Below, one piece after another: positions 25,845 through 40,792 of a stretch of DNA of 64,000 nucleotides. The first letter of the stretch is position 1. Every line of letters begins with the position of its first letter. Source of the DNA: Syngnathus acus (taxonomy: Eukaryota; Chordata; Actinopteri; Syngnathiformes; Syngnathidae); the NCBI RefSeq assembly GCF_901709675.1, contig NC_051105.1:9968604-10032603 (forward strand), in the 5' to 3' direction. The notes under the pieces were generated by a model. That model did not search any database. It saw only the letters and a list, made by a program, of their open reading frames with translations, and was not told the origin of the DNA. Position numbers and translations under genes: made by a program.

Positions 25845-28800
25845 ATGATGATGGAAATGGAGGTGATGCATTCCGGACAACAGGTAAATAAAAAGAGGTG
25901 TATGTATGACAACCTATCTGAAATGTCATTTAAAAAAAATAAATATATTTTTTAATATATTAATATGACAACCGAGTATAAATGCAACATGATCAAATGA
26001 AGGCTAGATTCTGCGAGTCATTAAGTTGTGACGTTTTTTTGTTAAACTCATTCAAAATCAATAGTTTGTGTTTAAAATAGCGTCTCTGTGTGTGTGATTT
26101 AGTCATGACGAGTTGTCTTAAATAGAAAAGCAGTGTGTTGTTTTCTTTTCCCCCATTGCCATATAGTGAGTTCGTCTCAAGAGCATGTGATCGCCTTCGA
26201 TCTGATACGGTGGAGGGGGAACCAGTCACAACCAGCTCCGACTCGCGTTATTACGCTGCTTCTTTTTACAAAATACATACTAATAGCTGGACAGTGTTGT
26301 AATTATAGAAAGGAAACCCCCAACGTTCCGGATAATTCACGGACATGTTAATATGACGACGGATTTAGCTTGAGCCTAGCATGTTCAAACATGTCCGACT
26401 GGACATTCAGTGGTCATATCATTAGGTACACCTCCCCGTGAGAGTTGTCAATGTCCAGAACATTGGGGTGTCTCGCTGTCTATACATATCCACATAAATG
26501 TAATTGGTAATAACCAATGACTTGATTCATCCAAACAGAAAAGCTATCATAATTGTGAATGAGGAATGGTGGCTTCAAAACACAATGAGAATTAGTGGGG
26601 CCATTCTGGGCTGTTCTAGAACATGTGTGTTTCATCATGAGAGGTCAAGGGGGCATGTCGGCTGATAAATGATGAAAGGAGAAAGTCCCCTTCTGAGGAC
26701 ATTGTTTTTTTTTTTTTTTTAAGAGGAGTTCAATGAACAGCACGCATGTGAAAGTCTTGTCAACTCTCACCCACTTTTGACAATCCCATGTGTGACTTGT
26801 GTCTGTAATAGTTGAACACATTAACAACAGTATAGTGGTTGTCTAAAGGGAAGGCATGCAGTTAAGCGTGTTGGATACAACTGCTCATTGTTTGGAAGTC
26901 AGGGCAGGGAAATGCATCTTTCATTTAATGGACTAGTTTCCTTGTTCTGGGGCCAATCTACGTCTGGTGACGGTAAGCCGTTGTGAAGTCGTTTATTTGA
27001 TTTGTGATGAGATAATGGCCCGCAGACTTTGTGTCTGAAACAGGATTTGTGTTTTGACATCACATATTTACATTTTTAGTCTCTTACTCTGCCCAGCTCT
27101 CCTGTTGGGGCCCATGTGAATGCCAAATGGAGAGTCTTGAGTAAACTTCTTAACTCTGATGCAACACAGAGGCAATGTGTGGGTCACTGAAATGGTATTA
27201 AAGCCATATGAATGATGTCTACTTGTGGTCCATATAAGTCACATGTTTTAAATACTTCCATTGCATGTTGGGTTGATGAAACATTCCGGGGGCTTGTGAA
27301 ATGGTTTCCTTCTGTAAATAAGTTCTGGTTATTAACTCAAAGAAGGGAGCAGTGAGAGTTTATGTTTGTTGAAGAAGGCAAATCCATTTGAGCTTTTAGT
27401 GCTATCAAGTACAGGCTTAAACATTCAACAAGGGAAAATTGTGCAGTTTATCGTTGAGTAAAGTGGAAATACAGATGCTTGTGTAATGTGTATGCTGTAT
27501 TTATAAACCTAAGCAGATATGTGTAAGCAACGGAGTTTCTAATTATGGTGGAACATCTCAATGAAAAAATAAGGGGCTGAGACATTCATTTAAACTAGTA
27601 CAAAAAACCTCATACATTCAAGTTTACCCAAATCTAGTTCAGCACCTCGAGGTAATTGCCCGTATAATTTAAAGAATGTGTGATGAATATACTAATTTGG
27701 TTTTGGTCCCTAATCCCAATTTGGTTTACAATACCTTTACTATTTGTACAACTTTACAACAGATAAACATTGTCAGAAATTGCCAAATTTGTTGTTGTCT
27801 GTATGCCATTATTTCTGTCTTATTTTGTAACGTATTGGGGGAAAACATGCGAAAACCTGAAAAAGGACAGATTTTTGGACAAAGGGGCTAATAGACAGAT
27901 AATTTGGCTGAGCAATTAATCGGTTATGCCCTAGTTTTTACTACTTGAGAGTGAAAAATTTATTCCCACCTTTACATAATCGGGGTAATATCAAGTCGGG
28001 ACTTTAGTCTGTGGTGTCAACTGGCGAAGGAAATAAGTCCCATCCATTATTCATTCGTGCTGTTAATGGTGGCTTTGTTGTCAGCCAAGGTAAAGCGAGG
28101 GGACAGGGTGTGGCCACGTCCACCACAGGCCGGCTCCTTTTTTCCTGTCCAAACATTGTCCAATCCGTCTAATCCTAACACGCCGGTGGCTTTTCTTCCC
28201 AGGACACGGACCTGATCGACATTCTGTGGAGGCAGGACATCGATCTGGGGGCCCAGCGCGAAGTCTTCGACTACAGCCACCGCCAGAAGGAGCACGAGCT
28301 GCGGAGGCAGCAGGAGCTGGCGGAGGAGAAGCGGCTGCAACTCCTCCGTGAGCAGGAGAAGGCTCTTCTGGCGCGGCTACAGCTGGACGAGGAAACGGGC
28401 GAATACGTGCCGCGACAGCTGCCCAATGCCCCGCTGCAGTCGGCCGTCACGCCTCCAGAGGCTGCACAGGTACCCGCATGCTATTGTGTGTAAAATGCCC
28501 AAGCTACTTCACCTTGTTTGGATAGGTTGCGGCCTTGTGGTTGCTCGGTTACCGCCGCACGTCATTAGTTAGGCAAAGGTGTGCCTGGAATGACACATTT
28601 TTAAAACGTTTGTACCTGCTAGCTGCTACATAACCGGAGTTCATCAACGTATATTTGCAGGATGTCAGCTTCACGCAGCAGCGTGCCGAGCCATTGTCAT
28701 TTGACGAATGCTTGCAGCTCCTCGCAGAGACGTTTCCCCTTGAGGAAAATGAGGTACTTACAACTGTTACAATGACTTCCAACACCACATTTTATAACAC

Positions 28801-31196
28801 TCCTAACCACGTGGTTTACCTCCTAGGATGCGCCTATTTGCCTGGACTCGAGTGGCGCCTCCGTATCCGGCAGCCGCAGCAGCAGCGTTGCCATGATGTC
28901 CCCCGAGCAGCCATCTTTGGCCCCGCTTACGATTTCACCAGATGCCCTGACTACATCGCTGGCACAGAAGAGCTCGCTGGATATTGAACAGGCCTGGATG
29001 GAGCTCCTGTCACTGCCTGAGCTGCAGGTACGAGCTGTGCAATTTTAACCCGTACCAAATGTACAAACACGCAGATAGTTTCACTTTAAATACTTACGAT
29101 ACTGGCAGCGCCACAGTAGCATTACGGCGACTTTAAACAGTTTTTGTTTTCGGAAGGCGTTCATAACAGACTTAGACTTAGACAAACTTTATTGTCATTT
29201 TGTCAACACTAGGTGTGTACAAAACGAAATTTCGTTGCATACGGCTTTCAACAATGTAGTGGTATTTCGGCTGGTTAAAAAGTGACATTCTATATAAAAA
29301 AAATGAAATAAGATAATTATAAAGTACAAAGTGCAGCAGTGATAAAGTATGTAAACAGTGCAGGAGACAAAAGCAGTATTTACAAGTGTGCAGAGGAATG
29401 CTACGTTTGAATGTTCAACAGTCTGACGACAGCAGGGAAAAAACTATTGCAGAACCTGGTGGACCTGCAGCTCGAGGTCGAGGCTTGTGTTTCACAACAG
29501 TCGCTTGTACGGACAGGCTCTGGACGAGTCCCACCCTGCTGCGTCTTGGAGATAACGCTGGACCCACCTTGCTAGCACAGTCAGGAGGAATATCTAGTCG
29601 TTGCGTAAATAAGCACAAAGGGAGTTACAGAATAGAAATTCCGTATACCTGGACATAGTTTTTAAATTGTGTTTTGGAAAAAAATATCTTATGACTACTT
29701 TCGCTCTCCTGTGCCAACTTGTTTATAATTAGTCAATTAGTTCCCGGGTGTGCCCGAAAAAACAACAGCGAATCTCTATGACGCAAGCTGAATGGTAGTA
29801 CGTGTCTGACGAAGTCTGCTAAATTCTTCCACTCACTTAGGCTAGCTTACTAGCATTACATACCACTGAGTACGGTGGCCTTTTAGGGTAAAAACTGTCT
29901 TGGATTTAAAACGAACTTACTAACCCCCCCCCAAAATGTTCCATTGAAGTTGCTGTTTATTTATTTTTTTCATTTTTTCCCTCTTTCTAGCAATGTCTTA
30001 GCCAGCAATTGGAAGAAGACACACTGAAAACTGCGGCATATCCACTTCCAAACAAACCCGAAGCACAGGATCCAAACTACTCGTTTTATCCAATTTCCAG
30101 TCCAGTCCAAGAGAAAAACAATTTAAATACGTGTCCTTCAGGTTTTATGAATACATTTGATGGCTCAGTTCCCAGTGTGACACCAGCAGACAACGGGAAC
30201 GAAATAAAGCCAGAAGTGCCTGAGTTAAACACTCATTTCAACCTTAATAGCTTTTGCAACACATTTTACCCAGAAACTATGTTGGAAGAGAGCGGCACTC
30301 AACAAGACCTTGAGGGAAACGAAACTAATATGTCCGATGTCCTGAACTTGTACAGCCTCTCACCCGGTGACACATTTGAGCAGGGCAGACACAATTTGTC
30401 TGCAGAAGTGCCCGACTTAGACTCTGGACTAGGCTCAAGTCCCCACTCTTGCTCACCTGCGAAATCCCTATACGGAGAAGAGTGTTTTGACGGCAGCGAT
30501 TCCGACATGGAGGAGATGGACCAGAACCCTGGCAGCGCAAAATCGGACTACTCAGAGATGTTCTCTTTAAATTTTCAACCCAATGACCTCCAGCAAGCAT
30601 TTCCTCTGACCACATTGGTGGGCCAGATCCAAACCGAGGATGATGAGACCAAACAAGAACCGTCAGATCCGGCCGAGGACAGCGGCCACAGCTCCTCGCC
30701 GTTCACCAAAGATAAGCGCAGAAGAAGGTCGGATTTGCGTCTCTGCAGAGACCAGCAGAGGGCCAACGCCCTCAAGATCCCCTTCAGCATCGACATGATC
30801 ATTAATCTGCCCGTGGACGACTACAACGAGCTCATCTCCAAGAACCAACTGAACGAGTCTCAGATGGCCCTTGTCCGCGACATCAGGCGCAGAGGAAAGA
30901 ACAAAGTGGCGGCTCAGAACTGCCGCAAGCGTAAGATGGAGAGCATCGTCGGGCTGGAGAACGACCTGGACTCACTGAAGGAGGAAAAAGACCGTCTGCT
31001 GGGCGAGAAGTCCCGCAACGCCAGCAGCCTGAAAGAGATGAAGAGGAAGCTGAACAGCCTCTACCTGGAGGTATTTAGCATGCTGCGGGACGAGGACGGC
31101 AACAACATCTCCCCGTCCGACTTCTCACTACAGCAGTCGACCGAAGGCAGCGTCTTTCTCGTTCCACGCACTAAAAAGACTTTGATCAAGAGTTAA
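25845..31196 (+). CDS. nfe2l2: NFE2-like bZIP transcription factor 2 (Nrf2), complete, 601 aa
   Basis: Nrf2 is the CNC-bZIP activator of antioxidant and detoxification genes. It binds small Maf partners at antioxidant response elements and is degraded via KEAP1-CUL3. Exons: 25845-25883, 28203-28469, 28661-28753, 28827-29027 and 29991-31196; all junctions are phase 0. Neh2 has WRQDIDLG (22-29, the low-affinity KEAP1 DLG site) and DEETGE (75-80, the high-affinity ETGE site). Neh4 has [13 protein letters not shown] and Neh5 has [16 protein letters not shown]. The Neh6 region has DSGLGS (344-349), but the second beta-TrCP motif reads DQNPGS (377-382) instead of DSAPGS. The Neh1 basic region is [17 protein letters not shown], followed by a leucine zipper. 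Neh3 contains VFLVP (588-592). The start has three consecutive ATGs; the first is used here. Linkage to agps and hnrnpa3 suggests the teleost a-copy, but the b-copy is not excluded. Confidence 0.98.
29163..29540 (+). mobile_element. teleost-type dispersed retroelement fragment in nfe2l2 intron 4
   Basis: It starts with the duplicated gacttagacttagaca and then aactttattgtcatttt. Further on are aacagtctgacgacagcagg and ttgcagaacctggtggacct, phrases I recognise from a repeat scattered through fish genomes. It is AT-rich in the first half, with no intact frame. The exact family (SINE or LINE tail) is uncertain. Confidence 0.6.
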
Positions 31197-31560
31197 AACA
31201 AGTCCCCTATCTGTCGAGTGAGGTACTGCAGTCGTACAGTCGCACCAGGCAATGGCTTTCAGCTTTATACATGAGTAGCTCCACAGAACTATTGTATAGT
31301 TTTTGGTTCTTCTTGGTTGTTGTAATGTAACATTTTTGATATTTTATCTCTTTTGTACTCTACCTTCATATACAATGTGATGATTTGTAAATATAGATAT
31401 GATATAAATCTGAGTTTATTACAACTGTTACTGTATGTGTAAATATTCATATTGTATAGACATTGTTTCTGTATGCTAACTAAATGAAAGATTTGTAAAG
31501 AGACCCTCTGATTTGCTGCGCAAGTTATGCTTTTCAATAAATCATTCTAATGCTATATGG
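31197..31560 (+). other. nfe2l2: nfe2l2 3' UTR
   Basis: A short AT-rich tail follows the TAA and ends at AATAAA (31536-31541). Confidence 0.75.
31536..31541 (+). terminator. nfe2l2: nfe2l2 poly(A) signal
   Basis: Canonical AATAAA about 340 bp after the stop, followed by a T-rich stretch. Confidence 0.75.
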
Positions 31561-32198
31561 CGTGATTATTTTTTGTGTGAAAGCAGAGCTTTGCATCACA
31601 GCCTGATTGATTCCAGATGGATATAAAGTCTGAGGCGCCATTATATAACTCACACATTACAGTTAGTTCTGGACTTGGCAGGCTCACGTAGCTGCAAATG
31701 AATAAAACTCGGTAGAGTTTATCGGCTTTTACCCAATTTCCCAATCAGCTCGCCTTCATTTTACAACACTGTTTGTACAGTAACCTAAATCTTTTAATAC
31801 GGTGATCTCGCATGGTTTAATCACACCAGTTGCAGTCGTGTTGCACAACAAAAGGCCTGATTGTTAACGCTTGACACTTTTACAACGATTCGACAGAGCC
31901 GGTTTTCTCGACCGACACACAATAACAATTTGCGTGCCCTGCACTTTGGTACACAAACACTACCTTGAGCCATGCACCAAGCCCACATACGTGTGTGTGT
32001 GGATTATGAAAGTGACACGGGTAGTCACGCTGCAAATTCACTTTTGAAAACATGTTAACATTATCTCACCGATAACTTTCAAGAAAAACAAAAAAAATAC
32101 AATTCATGAAAAATACTTTTATTCCAGCCCAAGTCATATATACATTAAGGCAAAGGCTATTGAATGTTAAGAGACACACCCTCCTTTGTGTTGTGCTT

Positions 32199-32240
32199 GT
32201 GTGCGCGCGCGCGTGTGTGTGTGTGTGTGGGGGGGGGGGG
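32199..32240. repeat. alternating (GC)n(GT)n tract followed by poly-G
   Basis: The sequence runs from TGTG through GCGCGCGCGCG and GTGTGTGTGTG to twelve G residues. Alternating purine-pyrimidine runs of this kind can form Z-DNA, and the G tail can stack. Confidence 0.85.
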
Positions 32241-33289
32241 TAACCTTCCAATGCTACAACATTTCATCCAGCATTAAGACTTTGGATGGAATGGGTTGGG
32301 TTAGCGCCCATCACATTTGACAAAATTTATAAATAAAACATTTATTTATAAACAAAATGTATAAATAGGTGATGCGTCATTGCTGGGCGCTGATAATTGC
32401 CTCAGGCATTGTGGTTTGAATTATTTCCTGTGCTGGCAAGGAGGAATGCAGTGTTGGCATAAAATGGCAGCTTGGGCATCAATGACAATTAGCCTGAAAG
32501 TTTCCAATGGCAGTTCCCTGACTATAACTATAGTGATTGCTAATTTGAAGCTAGGTTACTACGCCAATGATATTACAAATGTTTTTTTCATAAAATATAT
32601 GAATGTTCTGTCTCTCTTTTGGGAGGCAAGCTGTTTTAAATGGCCAAGGTAGCATAAATAACACAAATGTGATCCTGAGGTACATTACTAAAATTCAACG
32701 AGTAATACAACTGTCAGGTGCTCCCAAGAAAAAGAAATCTCATTTTCTGTTTTTCTCCACTTAACAAAATGTCATTGTTTTTTTTGTGACAATGACCATA
32801 CTTAAATCTTGGAGTGGTTGGGGGGGGGCGGTGTCATGATATGGAATCATTTTGGTCATAATTTAGAGAATACAGCATCAATGCATTAAGGTCACTGGAA
32901 AAATACTATGGAGGACGGAAAGTGCCAAAATTGTTTGTGGGCAGGGCTAAAGGCCGGCTAACTCACTTTCAGTCCTCCATACATCTTCCACTATTTACCT
33001 AATAATAAAAAGGGGGGCAAACAGCATTGGATGATATGTGTAAAAATTCTTACCCATCCAGACCCTTCCATGTTACTGCGTCTTTACCGACTTTCCGCCT
33101 CTTTCCACATCTGCAAATCAAGCAAAGTGGTTACTCTTACCTGCTCGCTCTTGCTCAAGTCAGCTCTTGTGAAATACTCACTCCCTTCTCAAGCCTGACA
33201 CCTCAATATTTAGTGTGTAAACTGACTCAACAGGATGCTCCCCCCTCCACCCACCCAAATGTCCATTCGCTAGCTGGCTTCAGGAAGGT

Positions 33290-33540
33290 TTAGCTAGCCT
33301 TGACTCTGCGAGCCTCTTCCGTGCCGTTGCGTTGGCCGCCGCTTCCTCCTCCCCTCTCTCTCTCGCAATGCTGACTGGTCCACTGTGCTGGCGCTGGCTG
33401 AAGACTCGCTGTCTGACCGTCATCTGCAATCCTCCACACTAGCGATGCTGCAGGCACTCTGGGCTCCTTCCTATATCACTACTGCGGAGGGTCACCTCGT
33501 CCGTGATGACGTACATCAGGCAGGCAACACAATCTCACAT
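33290..33540. other. GC-rich patch of unknown function
   Basis: A CpG-bearing block (gccgttgcgttggccgccgc and neighbours) in AT-rich surroundings, with a CRE-like TGACGTAC at its right side. It lies just past the 3' end of hnrnpa3. The short open frames have no recognisable domain. Confidence 0.4.
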
Positions 33541-33557
33541 GACTTGACTAGACCATT

Positions 33558-33563
33558 TTTATT
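33558..33563 (-). terminator. hnrnpa3: hnrnpa3 candidate poly(A) signal
   Basis: tttatt on the plus strand is AATAAA for hnrnpa3, about 550 bp beyond its stop codon. Confidence 0.5.
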
Positions 33564-34114
33564 TGGGCTTTGCACAAACTAGTGTTCCCTGAAATCTAAT
33601 CCAGACACTTTTCAAGGTTTTACTGTGTTCACATCGAATAATCAAAAGACACTTATCTCATCTAGGGAACTGTGCTGAAGGACAAAAACCAGGTTTATCT
33701 CAAGTCACGTAAAAGAATGAAAAAATAAAAGACAACTGGGTTTAACTTAGAAAAAGAAACCGCTCGACACCTGGCACAAGACCCAAACGCACAGAAGGGG
33801 AACAGTGGCTTTGCAGGCAAAAAACAAAACTATCATCATTAGGTATCAATGCGATGCGCTTGTGTCTTGATTTGAATGTACAGTCCTTCTTCCACAAACG
33901 GTCTGACTCGTGCGCTCCTCTAATGCCTCAAAGTAACCTGCAGCTTTCCTGACAATTCCTTTGCTCACCGCCTCGACTCTCCTGCTAAGAACTGAAGCCT
34001 GTTGAATGGATACAGGATAGAACAAATAGTTATTCTGCACTCGCATCGGGCTTACTCTGTACTCTTGCTACGAGGCTAGCTGCGAGAGCCAAACCAAACT
34101 TACCAATGTAATGT
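33564..34114 (-). other. hnrnpa3: hnrnpa3 3' UTR with a probable 3'-UTR intron
   Basis: Ten bases after the TAA the minus strand reads ATTG then GTAAGTTT, a strong splice donor with GT at 34103-34102. Introns directly downstream of the stop occur in HNRNPA-family genes. A possible acceptor (ccattcaacag) lies near 33998. If spliced, most of 34002-34103 is removed. Confidence 0.5.
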
Positions 34115-36990
<2,876 letters not shown>

Positions 36991-37003
36991 GAGTAAAGAG
37001 CTG

Positions 37004-37013
37004 GTCACGTGAC
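37004..37013. promoter_or_regulatory. hnrnpa3: palindromic E-box GTCACGTGAC at the hnrnpa3 promoter
   Basis: A perfect 10-bp palindrome 14 bp upstream of the first hnrnpa3 ATG. GTCACGTGAC is the extended core bound by USF and MiT/TFE (CLEAR-type) factors. A CRE-like half (ACGTCATT) follows about 20 bp further upstream. Confidence 0.5.
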
Positions 37014-37201
37014 ATAGTCTACACGTCTACGTCATTTGAGCGTTCTAGACGTTTCTTTGTTGACACAAAACCAAAAACAACACAAGTGGTGCAGTAATAA
37101 TATTAAATGTCATGTTTATTTCACGCTCAAACGAAATGGTTTTTTATAGCGTTATCTTTCGCGTTTGCTGCACAGGCAACCGCACGAAATAGCGAACCTG
37201 T

Positions 37202-37216
37202 GCCATCTAGTGGTGG
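37202..37216 (-). promoter_or_regulatory. CTCF-like motif beside the hnrnpa3 promoter
   Basis: The minus strand reads ccaccactagatggc, a close core match. It lies about 210 bp upstream of the hnrnpa3 start and points towards the gene block. Confidence 0.45.
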
Positions 37217-38189
37217 AAGTTTTATCACATGCCTGAAAAAGATTTGCTACAATTTCTTTTTTAAACGTGTACTGACCAGTATTGCTACTGTTACCTTGAA
37301 AAGCGTTTTAAGTAGCAGTTACCTTTTGTTTATGTTATGTTACCCATCATGCCAAGTTACCATTATCAAACAAAAATGAAAAGACAATCATGCTGCCAAG
37401 AAATGTTTGTCCATGTCCTCTGGTTCTTTAGGGAACAATCTAACGTTATGAATGCAATAAAGATTTTTCCTTAGTTAGATATTGTCCTGATCAGCACGAT
37501 CGGATGTGTATGATCTATTAGCCAGATGCTACAAAGCCTGCTTAGCCTAACCGGCACGTCTGAATATATGACTGCTTTATGGCTCAGACAATACTTGTCA
37601 TTAAGTTTATTGTCCTTGGTAAGGAAAATACAACCCCAATAAAAAAGGCTAATGCTCTTCTGACACTGTAAACACTAAGTATTTATAATCAGTCCAAATG
37701 CAGACATGACTTTTGTTTTGACCTGTCTCTTTTACAGCCATTATAGCTTGGAGATGAAACACATTGGAGAGAAAGTGGCTTAAAAACATCATCTTGTAAA
37801 TTTTAACTGGAGGATGGGAATAATAACGGATTCATTTAATTTTGTCCATTCAGCGGAATTGATTGTTAATCTCATTGTTGGATTTTGTCCACAATTTAGG
37901 GAGCGCGCTATCTGCGCCTCACGGCAAAAGCCATTGCCAATCACCTGTTATCCAATTTACTCACTGCGTGCTTGTTTGATTTCTTCAGATTTAGGAAAAT
38001 GCTAAGACACTGAAGCAGAAATTAGACTTACACAGGTTGGTTGAGTTCAATCACAATCCTTGTTAAGAAAGCTCTGTTTTCAGGAAAGTACAATACAGCG
38101 CTGGGCCTTTCGTGCGACCATGCTCAAGAGCAGAAAGTCTCCATTCAGAAAAGGCAACGTTCAAGGTTCTTTGCTCAGCTTATATTCAG

Positions 38190-38520
38190 TTGCACATGCC
38201 AGTGTGGGCCGAGTTTGATGGGTGATGAGTCAGGGGGTGTGGCAAGTTCGCAGGAGATTTTGATTCCATGGGAGTGGGTGCTGGTTCGGTGAGAGCTGGT
38301 TCCGTGGGGGTGGGTGCTGATTATGGGCGATTCGGTGTGTATGGGGGCTGTTGTCTTCCATCCCGTCTTTCGGCCTTGGCGATCACCTTTGGCCGAGTTC
38401 TTGGTTGTTTTTTCCTCCTGCCGCTCTTCCTCTGGCACCTCTACCGGTTTTATCTCCAAGTGTCCTTCCTGTAAACCATTCTTGCACATACATCCACTTC
38501 GCCCACTGTCGCACACCGCC
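38190..38520. other. GC-richer patch with a short internal duplication, unidentified
   Basis: Two imperfect copies of a roughly 30-bp G-rich unit containing GGGTGGGTGCTG or GGAGTGGGTGCTGG lie at about 38265-38330. Minus-strand frames remain open for 113 codons, rich in basic and His/Ser/Thr residues, but no domain is recognised. It may be a remnant of a dispersed repeat. Confidence 0.35.
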
Positions 38521-40141
38521 TATTCATCATTCTTTCAATTTTGTCATTTTGTACGGAATTATGTGAGCTTTTGGCTGTGACATCATCAATTTATTAATGT
38601 TCCCTGACTATGCAAAGTTTGTACTCACCACTTACCATGTTTTTGTTTGTTCGTTCTTTTGATACTCCATGTACTTGCTTACGTCATCATATTCTTAGTT
38701 TAATCATGCTTTCAACCATATCTTTTCTTTGCTAGGCAAAATATTTCCCTCTGTCCAGAACGTTCAGTAGTAATCAAAAACTGTCGTCTAGCATTAGTCA
38801 AAATATAAGATACAATCAAGTGCTGAACATTTTTAGACAACTTTGGCAGTGTCCGTGATTTAGAAAATCCTCAGGCATGCATTAAACAGTTCCTTAAGGG
38901 TCATTAAGCTATTCAGGCAATATATCAAAAACATTTGTTATTTCAAAGTGCTCAGAAATATATATCAGATCATAAAGTTATAAAAACCTTTGTCATTACC
39001 ACCTATCAAAAATGTCTAGTTATGTCTTCTTTATTGATTTGGTGTGTAGGTATAATTATATGTTTAAAATATTTCTTTTATTGCTTTAATATGTGAATAT
39101 ACTTGTCTGCTTATGTACTTTATTCAATGAGGTTTGAGCATATCTGTTTTTGTAGCTAGGCAGGACTTTTTGTATTTCGAACCCATTCCTTCATCATCTA
39201 AAGTAACAAGGTAGGAGAGAATGAACACGGCCCTTAGTTACTTTAATATACGATTAATCGATGATCAGTCAAGTGAAGTCCAGTCAACTAAACAAGTCCT
39301 ACCACAAGTCTCTGTTCTTGTTCTCTTCACCACCACTAAATTAACATATGACGACAATGTTATTAAATCATTTTTTATCGCGACCATTATTTGTGGAAAA
39401 AGTGCCACATAAATACATTTAAGTTACACTTACCGCAGCTAAACATTGGATTTTGTTTTCTTGCCAAGCATTTCAGTACAGTCGAGCGAAACCCAATGTG
39501 CGTTTGATGAATGTACTTTCTTTAAGGCTTGTGTCATACCATATAAATAAAGCTGATGTATTAGTGCTGGTCTGTAGCTATCATAAACTAACAGGCCAGG
39601 TATGTTAGTTTTTCACACCGACAATAGAACTTTTAAACTCACGATCATCAGTGCTGAGCACTGAGCCTGATGAATAATGTCTGAATAGAGAGCCCCCATT
39701 AGTAATTTTGTCCAGCGCATTGGAAAGATGCGGCCTTCTCCAACCAAGATATATACGAGGCGCCTGTTCTGTTGTATGTCATTTCAGAACTATTCATCAT
39801 GGCAGCATTAGTCCAAGATCTAATGGTATTGAACAATTCATTTGCTTAAAATAAGTAATAAAAAAAGAACACAAATTAATATTTCATGGCTATCGTTAAA
39901 AGGTCTTAACAATCTGTCCTTGCTTATAAAGCTTTGTGTAATAAAGCAATCCATTGAATCACAGGCGAGTGGAGGCGATGGCATCCTCTCGGGGACTAAA
40001 ATGCTGCATTAAAAGCTTTATTAAATAATTCATATTGCTTTACTGCCATTTTACACCTGCAAATTACGGTGAGCTGTATATCTGGTAGTGAGCAGTGGCA
40101 ACCCGTCAGCAAAAATAACATGTACAGTAAATCTTCAGGCA

Positions 40142-40144
<3 letters not shown>

Positions 40145-40173
<29 letters not shown>
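40145..40173. repeat. (GT)n microsatellite
   Basis: Uninterrupted GT tract. Confidence 0.9.
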
Positions 40174-40177
<4 letters not shown>

Positions 40178-40441
40178 CCTGTGTGCTGACATCCTGCAAG
40201 CACTCTTGGGTCACGTGATTAGATAAAAACTATGATGTGCTGTATCAAGACTCCCATTTTATTTTTAGGATCACAAAATGGAAAGTCATCTCAAATTGTC
40301 CGGAAAGAAACTGCCCTTCAGTTAATATGTACTGCACATAAGGTATATTAAATTAGAATCCAAATCAAACAACAAAAAACAGTGACATACACAAAACGTT
40401 AGACGTGACTGAACTGCATTTAGGCAGTCATTAATTAACGA

Positions 40442-40460
40442 ACCACTAGAGGGAGCTCGC
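40442..40460 (+). promoter_or_regulatory. CTCF-like motif
   Basis: accactagagggagctcgc matches the CCACTAGAGGGAGC form of the CTCF core. Confidence 0.45.
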
Positions 40461-40609
40461 GTACTACGATCCTTTACGAATCACTGATAGACGTGAACTG
40501 CATAGTGTGCATAGTAAATATGTTGTCAAACATATTGCTTTCATTGTATTGCTGCTTTGGCTGCGTCTTGAGGAGAGAAAATGTAGTGTCGCCGAAATAT
40601 TTTGCTACA

Positions 40610-40690
40610 CCATAATAATCATTATAATAATAATAACAATACTAATAGTAAGGTTGCTAATAATGATAATAATAATAATTATTATTTAAT
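40610..40690. repeat. (AAT)n-rich microsatellite
   Basis: Imperfect AAT/ATT trinucleotide repeats with interruptions. Confidence 0.8.
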
Positions 40691-40792
40691 AGATGGATAA
40701 TAATATCCATTCAGGCGTACCAAGACACGCACGGCACTTCAAAAAATGCGGAGGATTTCGTCATCAAAGCATCAGCAATGTTTTTGTTCATC

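Larger units (their letters stand above)
31561..33540. other. tail-to-tail nfe2l2 / hnrnpa3 intergenic region
   Basis: No gene was recognised. It holds the alternating CG/TG tract at 32199-32240 and a GC-rich patch at 33290-33540. The remainder is AT-rich sequence without notable structure. Confidence 0.7.

Noticed and set aside
38175-38516. 113-codon minus-strand frame as a possible gene
   Set aside because: Sequence looks compositional (His/Ser/Thr/Lys-rich) and overlaps a small duplication; no family match recalled.
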